From Methanobacteriota archaeon (GTDB lineage: Archaea; Thermoplasmatota; Poseidoniia; Poseidoniales; Poseidoniaceae), in contig PBOE01000047.1 in the NCBI GenBank assembly GCA_002725275.1, positions 10,724 to 30,686 on the forward strand: a stretch of DNA of 19,963 bases. Direction: 5' to 3'. A program made the translations under genes and the position numbers. Of the stretch, positions 7,847-16,002 are shown piece after piece (the first letter of the stretch is position 1; every line of letters begins with the position of its first letter). Under the pieces are notes generated by a model. The model did no database searches, was not told the origin of the DNA, and saw only the letters and a program-made list of their open reading frames with translations.

Positions 7847-8672
7847 CCGAATAGTCCTCAACGCCGTCCCAGGCTTGGGCTTTCTCGTCGATCCTCGCCT
7901 TGCGAAGGGTCTCCTCAAGGCCGCCCCAATCTTCGATGAGTTTCAGATTAAACGCTGCCTTTGGGGTGTAGCCCGGGAGGAAATTGCGCCACAAAAACGG
8001 AATCCTTCCCGGCGTCACTTCGTTGACGATGTTGACGATGGACGTGTTGCAGGTCGTCAAAAGGGAATGGTACCACTCGGGGTTCACAGCAAGGTCGTTG
8101 AGTTTCTTGACCATGGCAAAGAGAAGTTCCCTGTTTTTCTCGGGCGGGGTGTTGGCACGAAACATGTAGTCCTTGTTGCCCCTTCCGTGGGTTCTGAGTC
8201 CCGTCACGTCCCGCTCTGTTCCAACCAAGAGGTAGAGCTCATAGGCGCGCCAAAGGCCGTCCCATGGATGGTAGCGTTCACCTTTCTCTCGGCGCGATTC
8301 AAACGAAAACGAGAGGCACGTTCCACAACCAAATTCGAACGTGAGGTAGGTGTGAGCCAGGCCCTTGATGGAGTGGAAATGGTCAACGATGAACCAGACG
8401 TCTTTCAGGTCCTCGGCATCCACGCTGATTTCGTCCTCCCAATCCTCATCCCGGTCTCTGGTCGTGCGCCATGTGAAATTTCGAACCATGTGAAAGGTCA
8501 ACGCCGACCCGTTGACCGTGGCGGTGGTCAAATGTTTGCAATCCGCAGCCCACTCCAAATCAAGCGAGGGTTGAAGGGGTCGTATTCGGGTGTACCAGAC
8601 GTAAATCAAACGAAGGACAACCGCCGCAACAAGGGTGACAACACCGATGAGGATGGCTTCAACAGCGTTCAT
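7773..8672 (-). CDS. Membrane-anchored DUF4105-family protein (Lnb-like)
   Basis: This 299-residue protein starts with a membrane segment (about 5-28) that probably leaves the rest outside the cell as a type II membrane protein. The remainder matches what I know of DUF4105: HTYLTFEF (107-114), a Ser/Phe strand then ESRREKGERY (125-134), YELYLLVGTERDV, and the YHSLLTTCNT block (201-210) that corresponds to the family's Y-N-x-x-x-x-N-C-T-T. H107 and C208 are the likely active pair of a papain-like fold. Bacterial relatives include the lipoprotein N-acyltransferase Lnb; substrate and reaction in archaea are not known to me. Its ATG directly follows the TGA of the upstream gene (TGAATG), with an SD-like GGTGGGAG inside that gene, so the two are translationally linked. 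The 3' end overlaps the convergent thiamine pyrophosphokinase gene. Confidence 0.78.
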   Translation of the reverse strand: MNAVEAILIGVVTLVAAVVLRLIYVWYTRIRPLQPSLDLEWAADCKHLTTATVNGSALTFHMVRNFTWRTTRDRDEDWEDEISVDAEDLKDVWFIVDHFHSIKGLAHTYLTFEFGCGTCLSFSFESRREKGERYHPWDGLWRAYELYLLVGTERDVTGLRTHGRGNKDYMFRANTPPEKNRELLFAMVKKLNDLAVNPEWYHSLLTTCNTSIVNIVNEVTPGRIPFLWRNFLPGYTPKAAFNLKLIEDWGGLEETLRKARIDEKAQAWDGVEDYSAMLRSFLPPSKAGEGDESSSGVRA

Positions 8673-9971
8673 TCACTCCCACCTGTGCCAGATGCTCCAG
8701 TCACGGTCCCACCAATCCACCGCCCCGTCGGGGTGCTGCCGCCACAACACCCCTTGGTCGTCCACGGTGGTCGGCAACCCCTCTGCGTCGGGTGAGCCGT
8801 CCGGCAACACCTGCGGGGTAGGTCCGAGGGATGGCAGTTCCAAGGGTTCGGGATCAGGATTGCGAATCAGCAGGATGAACACCAACAGGGAGACGATCAG
8901 GGCGAGCACGCCGATGGACATCCACCCCACCGACTCGGTGGTCGTCTCGGGACCCAACGAGATGGAAGGGAGAGCAGCACGCTCGTCCTCGCTCAAATCC
9001 TCGGCGGGGAGACGAATCAGGTTGAGGGCCTCGGTTGACGTGATGAGTTTGTCCGTGATGACCTCCAACGTGATCAGATAAGCGCCGGCCGGGAGGTTGG
9101 AACAGTCGTAAACAGTGGCGTTGATGTTTTCCGCCTCCCCTTTGACCCGCCACACCATCGTCAAGCCGTCCAGCGGTCGACCGTCCGTCAGCTCCATGCG
9201 TACGCTGCAGGGCGTTTCCGTGGTGTTTTCGTGGCCGGAAGCAATCAGCCTGAAGGCGGGTGCAGGGCGGTTCTCGATGGTGAAATTCAGGGTGCTTTCT
9301 GCGGTTTGACCCAAGCCGTTACGGTAGGTTTCCTTCAGTTCGTAATCGCCAGCGGGCCATGATGCACAGTCGAGGGTTTCCTGTGAGTCGAGCACGCTGA
9401 AGGGAGCGCCGGTGAACGTTCGAACCCCCGTTTCGCCGTATCGTGGGCCCGTTTCGTCAGCAAAAGTGCGGGTGATCTCACACGCCTCACCGGTCTGGAG
9501 CATGTCGCCTGCGTTCAAGGCCAGCAGCACCTGCGGCACCCGGAGAGCGGGTGTCAGCATGAACGTCGGAAGCGGGTTGGAGGCGATGAAATCGCCGTTG
9601 GCATCAAAGAAATCCAGTCGCAGGTTGTGTTCTCCCTTGGACCATGCATCGTAAACGACGGTGATGTTGGTTTGACCAACGAACGCAACCTCTTGCGTTT
9701 CAAGCACTTCTCGCTCCTTGTGCAAGCCCCGAAGTTTGACGATGAGTTCGTTGGAGGTGGCGGTAGAATTCAGAACGATGACCACGCGCACCGCATCGAT
9801 GTCGCCGTCTTGGTCGGTGTCGATGGTGTCGTTGCGCAAAGCGAGCAAGGTCAACCCCTCAGCCGCCAGTCGCTCCTCCATGGTTTCCTCAGCGCTCACG
9901 GAGCCCAGCGGGAGGAGCAGCACGGTCATCATCAGCGCCAGCAGCACGGCACGCCAGCGACCCTCACCCAT
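8673..9971 (-). CDS. Secreted single-pass membrane protein with beta-sandwich ectodomain and Trp-rich tail
   Basis: A 432-residue protein of no named family. It has a signal peptide (cleavage likely after VSA, residue 27), one calcium-loop-like motif DTDQDGDIDA (51-60), a long ectodomain of probable repeated beta-sandwich domains with several Cys and N-x-T/S sites, one membrane segment (about 350-369) and a 63-residue cytoplasmic tail. The tail ends in a Trp-rich block (LWRQHPDGAVDWWD and more), possibly a small WW-like docking module. The ATG at 9971 is preferred over the in-frame GTG at 9980: AAGGAGGTGA lies eight bases before the ATG but touches the GTG. The ATG overlaps the end of the upstream Asp-repeat gene by eight bases (ATGGGTGA), so the three surface genes form an operon. 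Function is unknown; anchoring or sensing of surface partners is inference. Confidence 0.85.
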   Translation of the reverse strand: MGEGRWRAVLLALMMTVLLLPLGSVSAEETMEERLAAEGLTLLALRNDTIDTDQDGDIDAVRVVIVLNSTATSNELIVKLRGLHKEREVLETQEVAFVGQTNITVVYDAWSKGEHNLRLDFFDANGDFIASNPLPTFMLTPALRVPQVLLALNAGDMLQTGEACEITRTFADETGPRYGETGVRTFTGAPFSVLDSQETLDCASWPAGDYELKETYRNGLGQTAESTLNFTIENRPAPAFRLIASGHENTTETPCSVRMELTDGRPLDGLTMVWRVKGEAENINATVYDCSNLPAGAYLITLEVITDKLITSTEALNLIRLPAEDLSEDERAALPSISLGPETTTESVGWMSIGVLALIVSLLVFILLIRNPDPEPLELPSLGPTPQVLPDGSPDAEGLPTTVDDQGVLWRQHPDGAVDWWDRDWSIWHRWE

Positions 9972-12480
9972 CTTGCTCACCTCCTTCGGATGCGGGCAAG
10001 GGCGGCAGTTGGTCGAGCGGGATCAACGTCGGAACGGGTTCGCCAATCCCGGGCGAGTTCATCAGTTCCGTTTCCTTGTCGTGAATGAGTTGTTCAAGGA
10101 GTTCTCGGCGGCGACGCGTGCCTTTGACCAGCAACGCTCCCAATGCCCCCAGCAGGAAACCAGCGCCCATCACGGCGTACGTGAGCCAGGAAGCCGCAGG
10201 GTCCTCGCCCATGATAGCGATGGCAGCGGCAAATTCACCGTATTGGTTTGACCAACCGTCCCCGTTGTCGTCCGGACAACCTTGGAGGTCGCGCTCGGAG
10301 GACCCTGCTTGGGTGGGGCAGTCGTCCCGGAACGCCCCCAGCGGGAGGTCCCCAAAGCCGTCTTGGTCGGTGTCCTTCCACTGCAGCGCTTCGGTGGGAA
10401 AGGCATCCCCGGTGCCAAACGGATGAGCTGGCCATGAATCGCTGGGGTCGGACCAACCATCGCCGTCGGTGTCCCGGCATCCCAATCGGTCGAGGAGGGA
10501 GGTCCCGCGAGTCTCGGGGCACGCATCGCCCTGGTGACCGTCGATGCGGTCGCCGTAACCGTCCCCATCGGAATCTCGCCACTGCGTGGGTTCGTGAATG
10601 AAGGCATCACCGAGGTCGGACCAACCGTCACCGTCGGTGTCCTTGCATCCCCAGCGGTCACCGCCGAAGGAAGGTCCAACCGAAGTCCCAGCTATAGAAG
10701 GGCAAACGTCGGCTGTGTTTCCTCGTGGGTTATCGCCACGGCCATCACCGTCGGTGTCGTGCCACTGGGTGGGGTCTTCAGGCCATGCATCCCCCGAGCC
10801 GCCCGGACTGGCCAGCCAAATGGAGGTTGGGTCGGACCAACCATCCCCGTCCCCGTCGGGGCAACCCCAGCGGTCGAACGTCGATTGGCCCTGCGTGGTG
10901 CGGCAGCCGTCGGGGCGGTAGGAGGACCGCCACGTTTGTCCGTCGAAATACTCGAGGTTATCGCCGTAGCCGTCGTCGTCCGTGTCGTGCCACTGGGAAG
11001 GATCGTCAGGGAAAGCGTCGGCAAACCCAGTCGGGTGGGCCGACCACAGGTCGGTGGGGTCCGAAAACCCGTCCTTGTCAACGTCCCGGCACCCCAGACG
11101 GTCGTAGCGGCTGATCCAGCCTGAGTCCACTTCCTCGGGCGTGGATTGCATGCAAACATCGCCCTCGAATCCGGTAAGATTGTCACCGTACCCATCACCG
11201 TCCGTGTCCCTGTATTGGGAGGGTACAAAGGGGAAATCGTCGACCTGGGTGGCGCCGTAGGTTTGGTTGTCGCCCCACCCGTCTCGGTCCGTGTCTCGCC
11301 ACTGGGTCGGGTTGAAGGGGAAATCGTCGATGCGCTGAGCTCCCAGCGTTTGATTGTCACCCCATCCGTCCCGGTCCGAATCGAGCCATTGCGTTGGTTC
11401 GAGCGGGAAGGCGTCCGAACCGTTGTCGATGGTCCAGTTTTCATCCCCGTCGGAGTACGTGTCCAAGTCGCTGTCAATGCATCCAAACCGGTCAGAGGAC
11501 GAACCTCCACGGATGAAGGGGCAGGCATCCGGCTGTGTGGCGTTGTCGACAAACTGACCGATGTCCCAAACCTGTCGCGTGGCGTTCAGTGAAGGGTCGT
11601 CCCAGTTGTCGCCGTAGCCGTCCTCGTCGGTGTCGTTCCACTGCGAGGCGTCGTAAGCAAAGGCATCGGCTTTGCCGACAGGGTGGGCGAACCACGCTTC
11701 GTAGCCGTTCAGTCCTCCCGGGTCCGGGTCGGAGTAAGAGTCGCCATCGGAATCCACGCATCCGTACCGGTCGGACGTGGAGTAGCCTCGGCTGAATTGA
11801 CAGTGGTCGCCCTGGTAGCCGTCGAGGTTGTCCCCGTAGCCGTCGTTGTCCGAGTCCAACCATTGTGAGGACTCACTTGCAAAGGCATCAGCGCCGTTTT
11901 GTACGCCCCATCCGCTGTCGGGGTCCGACCAACCGTCGCCGTCGGAGTCGGTGCATCCTTTTCGGTCGTTGGTGGACGCACCGACCAGGAGCGTGCAGTC
12001 GTCTTCGGTGTCAACGAAGCCGTCCTCGTCGGAGTCGCGGTTGGTTTTGTCAATCGAGGGCGTGAGGGTGTAATCGAAACCGTCGTTACACCACGAATTT
12101 TTGCCTTCAACCTTGATCAGAATCTCACCCGCCGTGGAAAGCGTCGTGGACAGGGTGGCGGTTGGGGAACCGTCATCGACGTTTTGGGAAACCGACCCCA
12201 TGGTGAAGGTCCCTTCCCAACCGTCGCCGGGGCACCACCACGCAGCGTTGCTCATGCTTCCCGAAAAGGTGACTTGGACGATATCGCCCATTTTCCCTTG
12301 AATTTTCCAGTAGTCGCGCTTGTCGTTTGGAGAGCACCCGTCAGGGTCGCAAACGTACCCGCTTGACGACACACCGTCCGTCAGCCCGTTGGCGCTGGCG
12401 GGGGCATCGTCAGCGCTCACCAACGGCAGATGAATCAGCGCGAGGGCGAGGACGAGCAGGATGGCAACTCGACCGGCCAT
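9964..12480 (-). CDS. Secreted Asp-repeat (DxDxDG) surface protein with C-terminal membrane anchor (838 aa)
   Basis: Signal peptide (residues 1-23, VSA then DD), an N-terminal beta-sandwich (about 40-142; GDIVQVTFSG and ILIKVEG resemble a pre-peptidase C-terminal domain), about 18 DxDxDG repeats (149-745), a membrane segment (about 763-786) followed by KGTRRRR, and a short Pro-rich cytoplasmic tail. Two repeat types alternate: type A ends in QW-x-D-x-D-x-DG-Y-GDN (nine copies) and type B runs DxCP...DR-x-GC-x-D-x-DGDGWSDP (eight copies), giving a supermodule of roughly 70 residues with a likely disulphide per type B unit. Likely a stiff, calcium-stabilised stalk at the cell surface. It is the first gene of a three-gene operon. 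The ATG has no SD but has TTTTGATAAT 21-30 bases upstream, fitting a leaderless mRNA. Several repeats are shared with the 2109-residue protein nearby, so the two are paralogous at least in part. Confidence 0.92.
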   Translation of the reverse strand: MAGRVAILLVLALALIHLPLVSADDAPASANGLTDGVSSSGYVCDPDGCSPNDKRDYWKIQGKMGDIVQVTFSGSMSNAAWWCPGDGWEGTFTMGSVSQNVDDGSPTATLSTTLSTAGEILIKVEGKNSWCNDGFDYTLTPSIDKTNRDSDEDGFVDTEDDCTLLVGASTNDRKGCTDSDGDGWSDPDSGWGVQNGADAFASESSQWLDSDNDGYGDNLDGYQGDHCQFSRGYSTSDRYGCVDSDGDSYSDPDPGGLNGYEAWFAHPVGKADAFAYDASQWNDTDEDGYGDNWDDPSLNATRQVWDIGQFVDNATQPDACPFIRGGSSSDRFGCIDSDLDTYSDGDENWTIDNGSDAFPLEPTQWLDSDRDGWGDNQTLGAQRIDDFPFNPTQWRDTDRDGWGDNQTYGATQVDDFPFVPSQYRDTDGDGYGDNLTGFEGDVCMQSTPEEVDSGWISRYDRLGCRDVDKDGFSDPTDLWSAHPTGFADAFPDDPSQWHDTDDDGYGDNLEYFDGQTWRSSYRPDGCRTTQGQSTFDRWGCPDGDGDGWSDPTSIWLASPGGSGDAWPEDPTQWHDTDGDGRGDNPRGNTADVCPSIAGTSVGPSFGGDRWGCKDTDGDGWSDLGDAFIHEPTQWRDSDGDGYGDRIDGHQGDACPETRGTSLLDRLGCRDTDGDGWSDPSDSWPAHPFGTGDAFPTEALQWKDTDQDGFGDLPLGAFRDDCPTQAGSSERDLQGCPDDNGDGWSNQYGEFAAAIAIMGEDPAASWLTYAVMGAGFLLGALGALLVKGTRRRRELLEQLIHDKETELMNSPGIGEPVPTLIPLDQLPPLPASEGGEQDG
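10240..12036 (-). repeat. Alternating type A / type B DxDxDG-coding repeat array
   Basis: Eighteen Asp-repeat units are encoded with a much more regular period than in the 2109-residue protein. On the plus strand the units appear as CCAACCATCGCCGTCGGTGTC-like (type B) and CCGTAGCCGTC...GTGTC...CCACTG-like (type A) words. The regular alternation suggests growth by duplication of an A+B pair. Confidence 0.85.
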
Positions 12481-12535
12481 GCCGGGGGATGAGCGACCGG
12501 ATTATCAAAAGCACCCCTACGGGGTGAAGGTCGCA
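12481..12535 (-). promoter_or_regulatory. Terminator-like hairpin plus TATA box before Asp-repeat gene
   Basis: Read on the minus strand, the stop codon of the epimerase gene is followed by CACCCC-GTA-GGGGTG (12512-12526) and then CTTTTGATAAT. The hairpin with a short T run could end the upstream operon. TTTTGATAAT (12501-12510) lies 21-30 bases before the ATG at 12480, the spacing expected for a TATA box of a leaderless archaeal transcript. The CCCC-GTA-GGGG core resembles that in the spacer upstream of the other Asp-repeat giant, so an operator role is also possible. Confidence 0.5.
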
Positions 12536-13933
12536 TCAAGCCGATTTTTGCTTCCCGAGGCATTCACGCAGGCACGACTCAAGACCTTCGTGAGAAAAGA
12601 CGAAGCCGCTGTCCAGCAAGCGCTGGGGGAGCACGCGCTGGCCGTCCAAAATGAGCGCTTGCGCCAGTTCTCCAAACATGATCCTGAGGACAAAACCGGG
12701 TGCGGGAGCAAACCACGGTCGGAGCAGGACCTTTCCAAGCGTTTTCGCATAGTGCTTCTGCATGACCGGCTCGGGCGCCGTGAGGTTGTAGGCCCCTTCG
12801 CATGATTCGGTCATCATCAGGTGGTAGGTGGCGTAGATGTGGTCGTGGAGCGAAATCCACGATTGATACTGACGGCCGCCGCCCAGCGGCCCGCCTGCAC
12901 CGAGCAGGGTCGGGAGGAGCATGGGTTGGAGGGCCCCGCCCATGGGCGTGGTGATGATGCCGGTGCGCATCCAAACGGTGCGGATGCCAAGGTCTTGAGC
13001 CGGCGCAGCGGCCGCTTCCCAATCTTGGGCCAGTTGCGACAAGAACCCGTCGCCGGCGGGCGATGATTCGGTCAACTGCTCGTCACCTCGGTTGCCGTAG
13101 TAGCCCACAGCGGAACCGGAGAGGAAGGTTTTCGGTGGCGTTTCGAGGGTTGAGAAAAGCCGAACCAGGTTCTCGGTCGGCACGGTTCGGCTCGAGCGGA
13201 TGAGCGCCTTTCGCTCGGCGTTCCAGCGCTTGTCGCCGATGCCGGCACCGGCGAGGTGAATCACCGTGTCAAAGCCTTCCAAACTCCCCTCGAGGACTTC
13301 GCCGGTTTGGTCGTCCCATACCACACAAGGTTGGTCGGTGACATCGGGAGGAAGAACGGTCGAGGGACGAGTCAATCGAACGACTTCGTGCCCGGCAGCT
13401 TGCAGGAACGCGCAGAGTTGAAGGCCAATCAGTCCGGTTGAACCGCTCACGAGCACCCGCTGTTTGGGAAGGTCGGCATACTGTGCAATCCGTCGGAGGT
13501 CCTCCTGGACCCGATGGGTTCGGTAGGCAAACATTTGGTTCATTCGGCCCTTGACGGTGAAGGGAGCCGTCCAGAACGTCAGCGGATGGAACGGCAGTTT
13601 CCACTGGATGGTGTCGCGAATTTCGCTGGTGTTGTCGCCCGTTGGAACAAAGCGATGTTCGTGATCCCAAGCACCGAAGGGACCTTTTTCCATCACGTCA
13701 TTGAAGACTTCTCCAGCCACGACGTCATAGTGGCGAGCCACCCACATCGGGCGAAGCGGCCCGAGGGAAACACGAAATCGGGTGGTGGCATCGTTGACCA
13801 AGCGGCCCGCCTCCAGCGGTTTGATGCCCTCCCATTCCGGCATGATGCGTCGAAAGGCACCGGGGCTGTCGTACCAGGCCCAGACGTCTTCAACGGGTGC
13901 GTCATAGGTTGCGACGTGCGTGTACGTTGGCAT
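12536..13933 (-). CDS. SRPBCC domain fused to TIGR01777-family epimerase/oxidoreductase (SDR39U1-like)
   Basis: Two domains. Residues 1-150 form an SRPBCC (polyketide cyclase/START-like) ligand-binding domain (YDAPVEDVWAWYDSPGAF, WDHEHRFVP). Residues 158-460 form an atypical short-chain dehydrogenase of the TIGR01777/YfcH group: Rossmann motif GSTGLIG (164-170), a VIHLAGAGIGDKRW block (about 224-237), GSAVGYYG (273-280), and a C-terminal DUF1731-like part (VLLRPWFAPAP, then GQRVLPQRLLDSGF). The substrate of this family is not established; NAD(P) binding is predicted. This fusion is a known arrangement. The gene follows the photolyase by nine bases, and a GAGG SD overlapping the photolyase stop lies seven bases before the ATG, so they share a transcript. 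Older databases sometimes label this family a cell-division inhibitor, which the sequence does not support. Confidence 0.88.
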   Translation of the reverse strand: MPTYTHVATYDAPVEDVWAWYDSPGAFRRIMPEWEGIKPLEAGRLVNDATTRFRVSLGPLRPMWVARHYDVVAGEVFNDVMEKGPFGAWDHEHRFVPTGDNTSEIRDTIQWKLPFHPLTFWTAPFTVKGRMNQMFAYRTHRVQEDLRRIAQYADLPKQRVLVSGSTGLIGLQLCAFLQAAGHEVVRLTRPSTVLPPDVTDQPCVVWDDQTGEVLEGSLEGFDTVIHLAGAGIGDKRWNAERKALIRSSRTVPTENLVRLFSTLETPPKTFLSGSAVGYYGNRGDEQLTESSPAGDGFLSQLAQDWEAAAAPAQDLGIRTVWMRTGIITTPMGGALQPMLLPTLLGAGGPLGGGRQYQSWISLHDHIYATYHLMMTESCEGAYNLTAPEPVMQKHYAKTLGKVLLRPWFAPAPGFVLRIMFGELAQALILDGQRVLPQRLLDSGFVFSHEGLESCLRECLGKQKSA

Positions 13934-13942
13934 GGAACGGCC

Positions 13943-15487
13943 TCATTGATGAGCGGAATAAAACGATGGTCCCGAGCCAAGCACCTTTGAGGAATCCGTG
14001 GGAGCCGTGTATTTTTCGACGTAGCCTTTGGTTTTGAATTTCCTGGCCGTCGAAGCACTGGTCATGCATCGAACCTTGCCGTACACGGCTCGCTCGGTCC
14101 CCCCTCGGTCGAACTTCCCCATGACCCAGCCGATCCCGGTGTAGGAGTTGGGGTCGCGACCGTCCAACGCCCATCGGTCGTTGAGGGCGATCATGTAATC
14201 CATGGCCGTCTGAGGGTCGGGAGACCACTCGAGGATTTTCTTCCCCCAAAGCATGCGGAGGTAGTTGTGAATGATGCCTTCCTGACGGAGTTGCTGTTGT
14301 GCAGCGTTCCACAGCGGGTCGTGCGTCTGACCGTTTTCAAGTTCCTCGAGGGTGTAGATGTAGGGTCGCTCGTCAGCCTCGTGCTCCGCCAGCGTGGTTT
14401 TCGCCCACTCGGGCAAGGATTCGTATTCCGTGTGGTTTTCGACCATGGCGCAGTGGATGAAGCCAATGTCCCGCCAGGTGATGATTTGATCGAGGAAGGC
14501 TTCAACGGGTTCGGGCAGGCCCCACCAGCCTTGACGTCGCCCGTCGTTAGGCGCATTGACCATGCTGACGTCCCATCGATGGTGGGTGAAGATGTCGTGA
14601 AGAATGCCGTGAACACTCACGTGCCCGTAATGCAACCAAGGCGAGAGGCCGCTGGCCCCCCGTTCCTGGGGCTCGTTCCGCTTTTCGTGGTAGGTCTGGA
14701 GGCGGTCGGCAAAGAATTCTTTCCAGCGGCGACGGCCTTCCACAAAACCGCCTTTCTTGCCCATCACGGGCTGGACCTCGTGGTCGATGCTGAGGGTTGA
14801 GAGGGCTTCCCTTCCGATGTCGCCCCCCTCTGAAACCCGCCAGAGGAATTCGTAGGGCGTGATGGGGGTGTTGGTTTGAGCAAAAATCGCTTTGACCAAA
14901 GCGGGGTCTGCCGGAGGAAGATCGGTGGCGGCCTCGAGCGGACGGCGCTGTGGAAACTCATGCATGTGCTCTCGAATCGTTTTGTGGAGATGACGGCGAA
15001 GGGAGTAAGCGGTCGAGAAATCCCTTCCTTGGGCCCGCATGGCCATGAACCCGTTGGAATCCACGACGTGAATCTCGCAGGGGATGACGGAGAGGGCCAC
15101 GTTCAACACGTGCTTGGGGTAGTAGGTTGGGTAATCGTCAATGACGCAAGCTCGTGCGTGCTCGAGCCAACCCTTGAGAAGGCCAGAGGCTTGTTTTCGC
15201 TTGGTTTCGACGTAGGGGATGTAGGTCACGGTGGTCCCATCGAAGGCGGCGCGGTTGTCCACCATGCCCTGAAGAACGAAGGTGGAGATGCGATCGTTCG
15301 CCCAGCGATGTTGAAGGGCCAGACATTCGATGACGACCAGCGGGACGTTGTGTTGCTTGGCGAGGTCCACAGCGTGCTGAAGGGCGTGGTTCCACTGTGC
15401 TCTTCGCGCCGCCGTCATCCAATACACGACGACTTCACCGGCATCGTTGGGAACGCCGTGAATCTTCAGACGGCTGCTGGGAATCAC
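13943..15487 (-). CDS. phr: Class II CPD photolyase (deoxyribodipyrimidine photo-lyase)
   Basis: Uses FAD and light to split cyclobutane pyrimidine dimers in DNA. Class II signatures are plain: VVVYWMTAARRAQWNHAL (19-36) in the antenna-domain start, SGLSPWLHYGHVS (279-291), EELE then PLWNAAQQQL (391-400), HNYLRMLWGKKILEW (407-421) and NDRWALDGRDPNSYTGIGW (436-454). The frame is open to an ATG at 15652, but that extension has no photolyase-like sequence and lies inside the Nudix gene. I chose the GTG at 15487: it overlaps the Nudix stop as GTGA and has GAGGTGG six bases upstream. This gives 514 residues, near the usual length. It is the middle gene of the Nudix-photolyase-epimerase operon. The divergent neighbour, GTP cyclohydrolase II, starts the pathway to its FAD cofactor. 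Confidence 0.95.
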   Translation of the reverse strand: MIPSSRLKIHGVPNDAGEVVVYWMTAARRAQWNHALQHAVDLAKQHNVPLVVIECLALQHRWANDRISTFVLQGMVDNRAAFDGTTVTYIPYVETKRKQASGLLKGWLEHARACVIDDYPTYYPKHVLNVALSVIPCEIHVVDSNGFMAMRAQGRDFSTAYSLRRHLHKTIREHMHEFPQRRPLEAATDLPPADPALVKAIFAQTNTPITPYEFLWRVSEGGDIGREALSTLSIDHEVQPVMGKKGGFVEGRRRWKEFFADRLQTYHEKRNEPQERGASGLSPWLHYGHVSVHGILHDIFTHHRWDVSMVNAPNDGRRQGWWGLPEPVEAFLDQIITWRDIGFIHCAMVENHTEYESLPEWAKTTLAEHEADERPYIYTLEELENGQTHDPLWNAAQQQLRQEGIIHNYLRMLWGKKILEWSPDPQTAMDYMIALNDRWALDGRDPNSYTGIGWVMGKFDRGGTERAVYGKVRCMTSASTARKFKTKGYVEKYTAPTDSSKVLGSGPSFYSAHQ

Positions 15488-15987
15488 GACGAGCCACCTC
15501 GCTGAACGTTCTCTGTTTTGCTTGTTCGATACACAGCGTACGGGTTGGTTCGGGGTGTAAGACCGGCTTGGTTTCGCATCAAACTTCGTCGAGTCAACCC
15601 GTCCACGGCCAATTGATGCATCGTTTCTGAAACCCAGTCCAGGGCCGCACACTGACCCAGCGTGAACCAGGCTGTGCTCGAAATTTCTTCGTTGGTGTGA
15701 TGCTCAACATCGGTGTCAACGTGCACGTCGTAGCAAAGAAACACGGCGGGTTGGCCTTTTCGAAGAGCCGTTCGGACCCCTGCGAGCCCCATGACGCGCC
15801 CTTCATGACCGGATTCCTCGAAGAGCTCTCGCAGCGCTGCGGCCTCGGGACTTTCACCCGGGTCGACCCGTCCTTTCGGAAAGCCCCACTTTCCTTGATG
15901 GGGGCCTGATGCTTCTTGGACAAGGAGAATTTGGCCGTTCCGGACCACCCTTGCGGCCACGCCCAAATCACAAAGCAGGCTGACCAT
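15484..15987 (-). CDS. Nudix hydrolase
   Basis: Hydrolyses a nucleoside diphosphate linked to another group; the substrate cannot be read from sequence. The Nudix box is complete: GRVDPGESPEAAALRELFEESG, 39 residues after the start used here, with the G-x5-E-x7-REL-x-EE-x-G pattern. It is preceded by GKWGFPKG, common in MutT/diadenosine-polyphosphate-type members. In the photolyase operon, nucleotide-pool cleaning is a reasonable guess. An earlier ATG at 16002 is in frame, but the TATA-like TTTGATATAC (16010-16019) would lie only 8-17 bases before it, against 23-32 bases before the ATG at 15987. The latter spacing matches the other leaderless genes here, so 15987 is preferred (167 residues). 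The stop overlaps the GTG of the photolyase gene. Confidence 0.88.
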   Translation of the reverse strand: MVSLLCDLGVAARVVRNGQILLVQEASGPHQGKWGFPKGRVDPGESPEAAALRELFEESGHEGRVMGLAGVRTALRKGQPAVFLCYDVHVDTDVEHHTNEEISSTAWFTLGQCAALDWVSETMHQLAVDGLTRRSLMRNQAGLTPRTNPYAVYRTSKTENVQRGGSS

Positions 15988-16002
15988 TAACCGAGATTTC
16001 AT

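Noticed and set aside
10847..10866. CCCCGTCGGGG palindrome similar to the intergenic inverted repeats
   Set aside because: It lies inside the Asp-repeat coding array and follows from the DGDG codons; a similar one near 8727 is also coding. Only the intergenic copies are considered as possible operators.
13514..13990. Plus-strand open frame opposite the epimerase/photolyase junction
   Set aside because: It is a shadow of two well-recognised minus-strand genes and shows no domain, SD or promoter.
15488..15652. N-terminal extension of the photolyase from an ATG at 15652
   Set aside because: It lies fully within the Nudix gene, lacks photolyase similarity, and a GTG at 15487 with a good SD and a GTGA overlap explains the start better.
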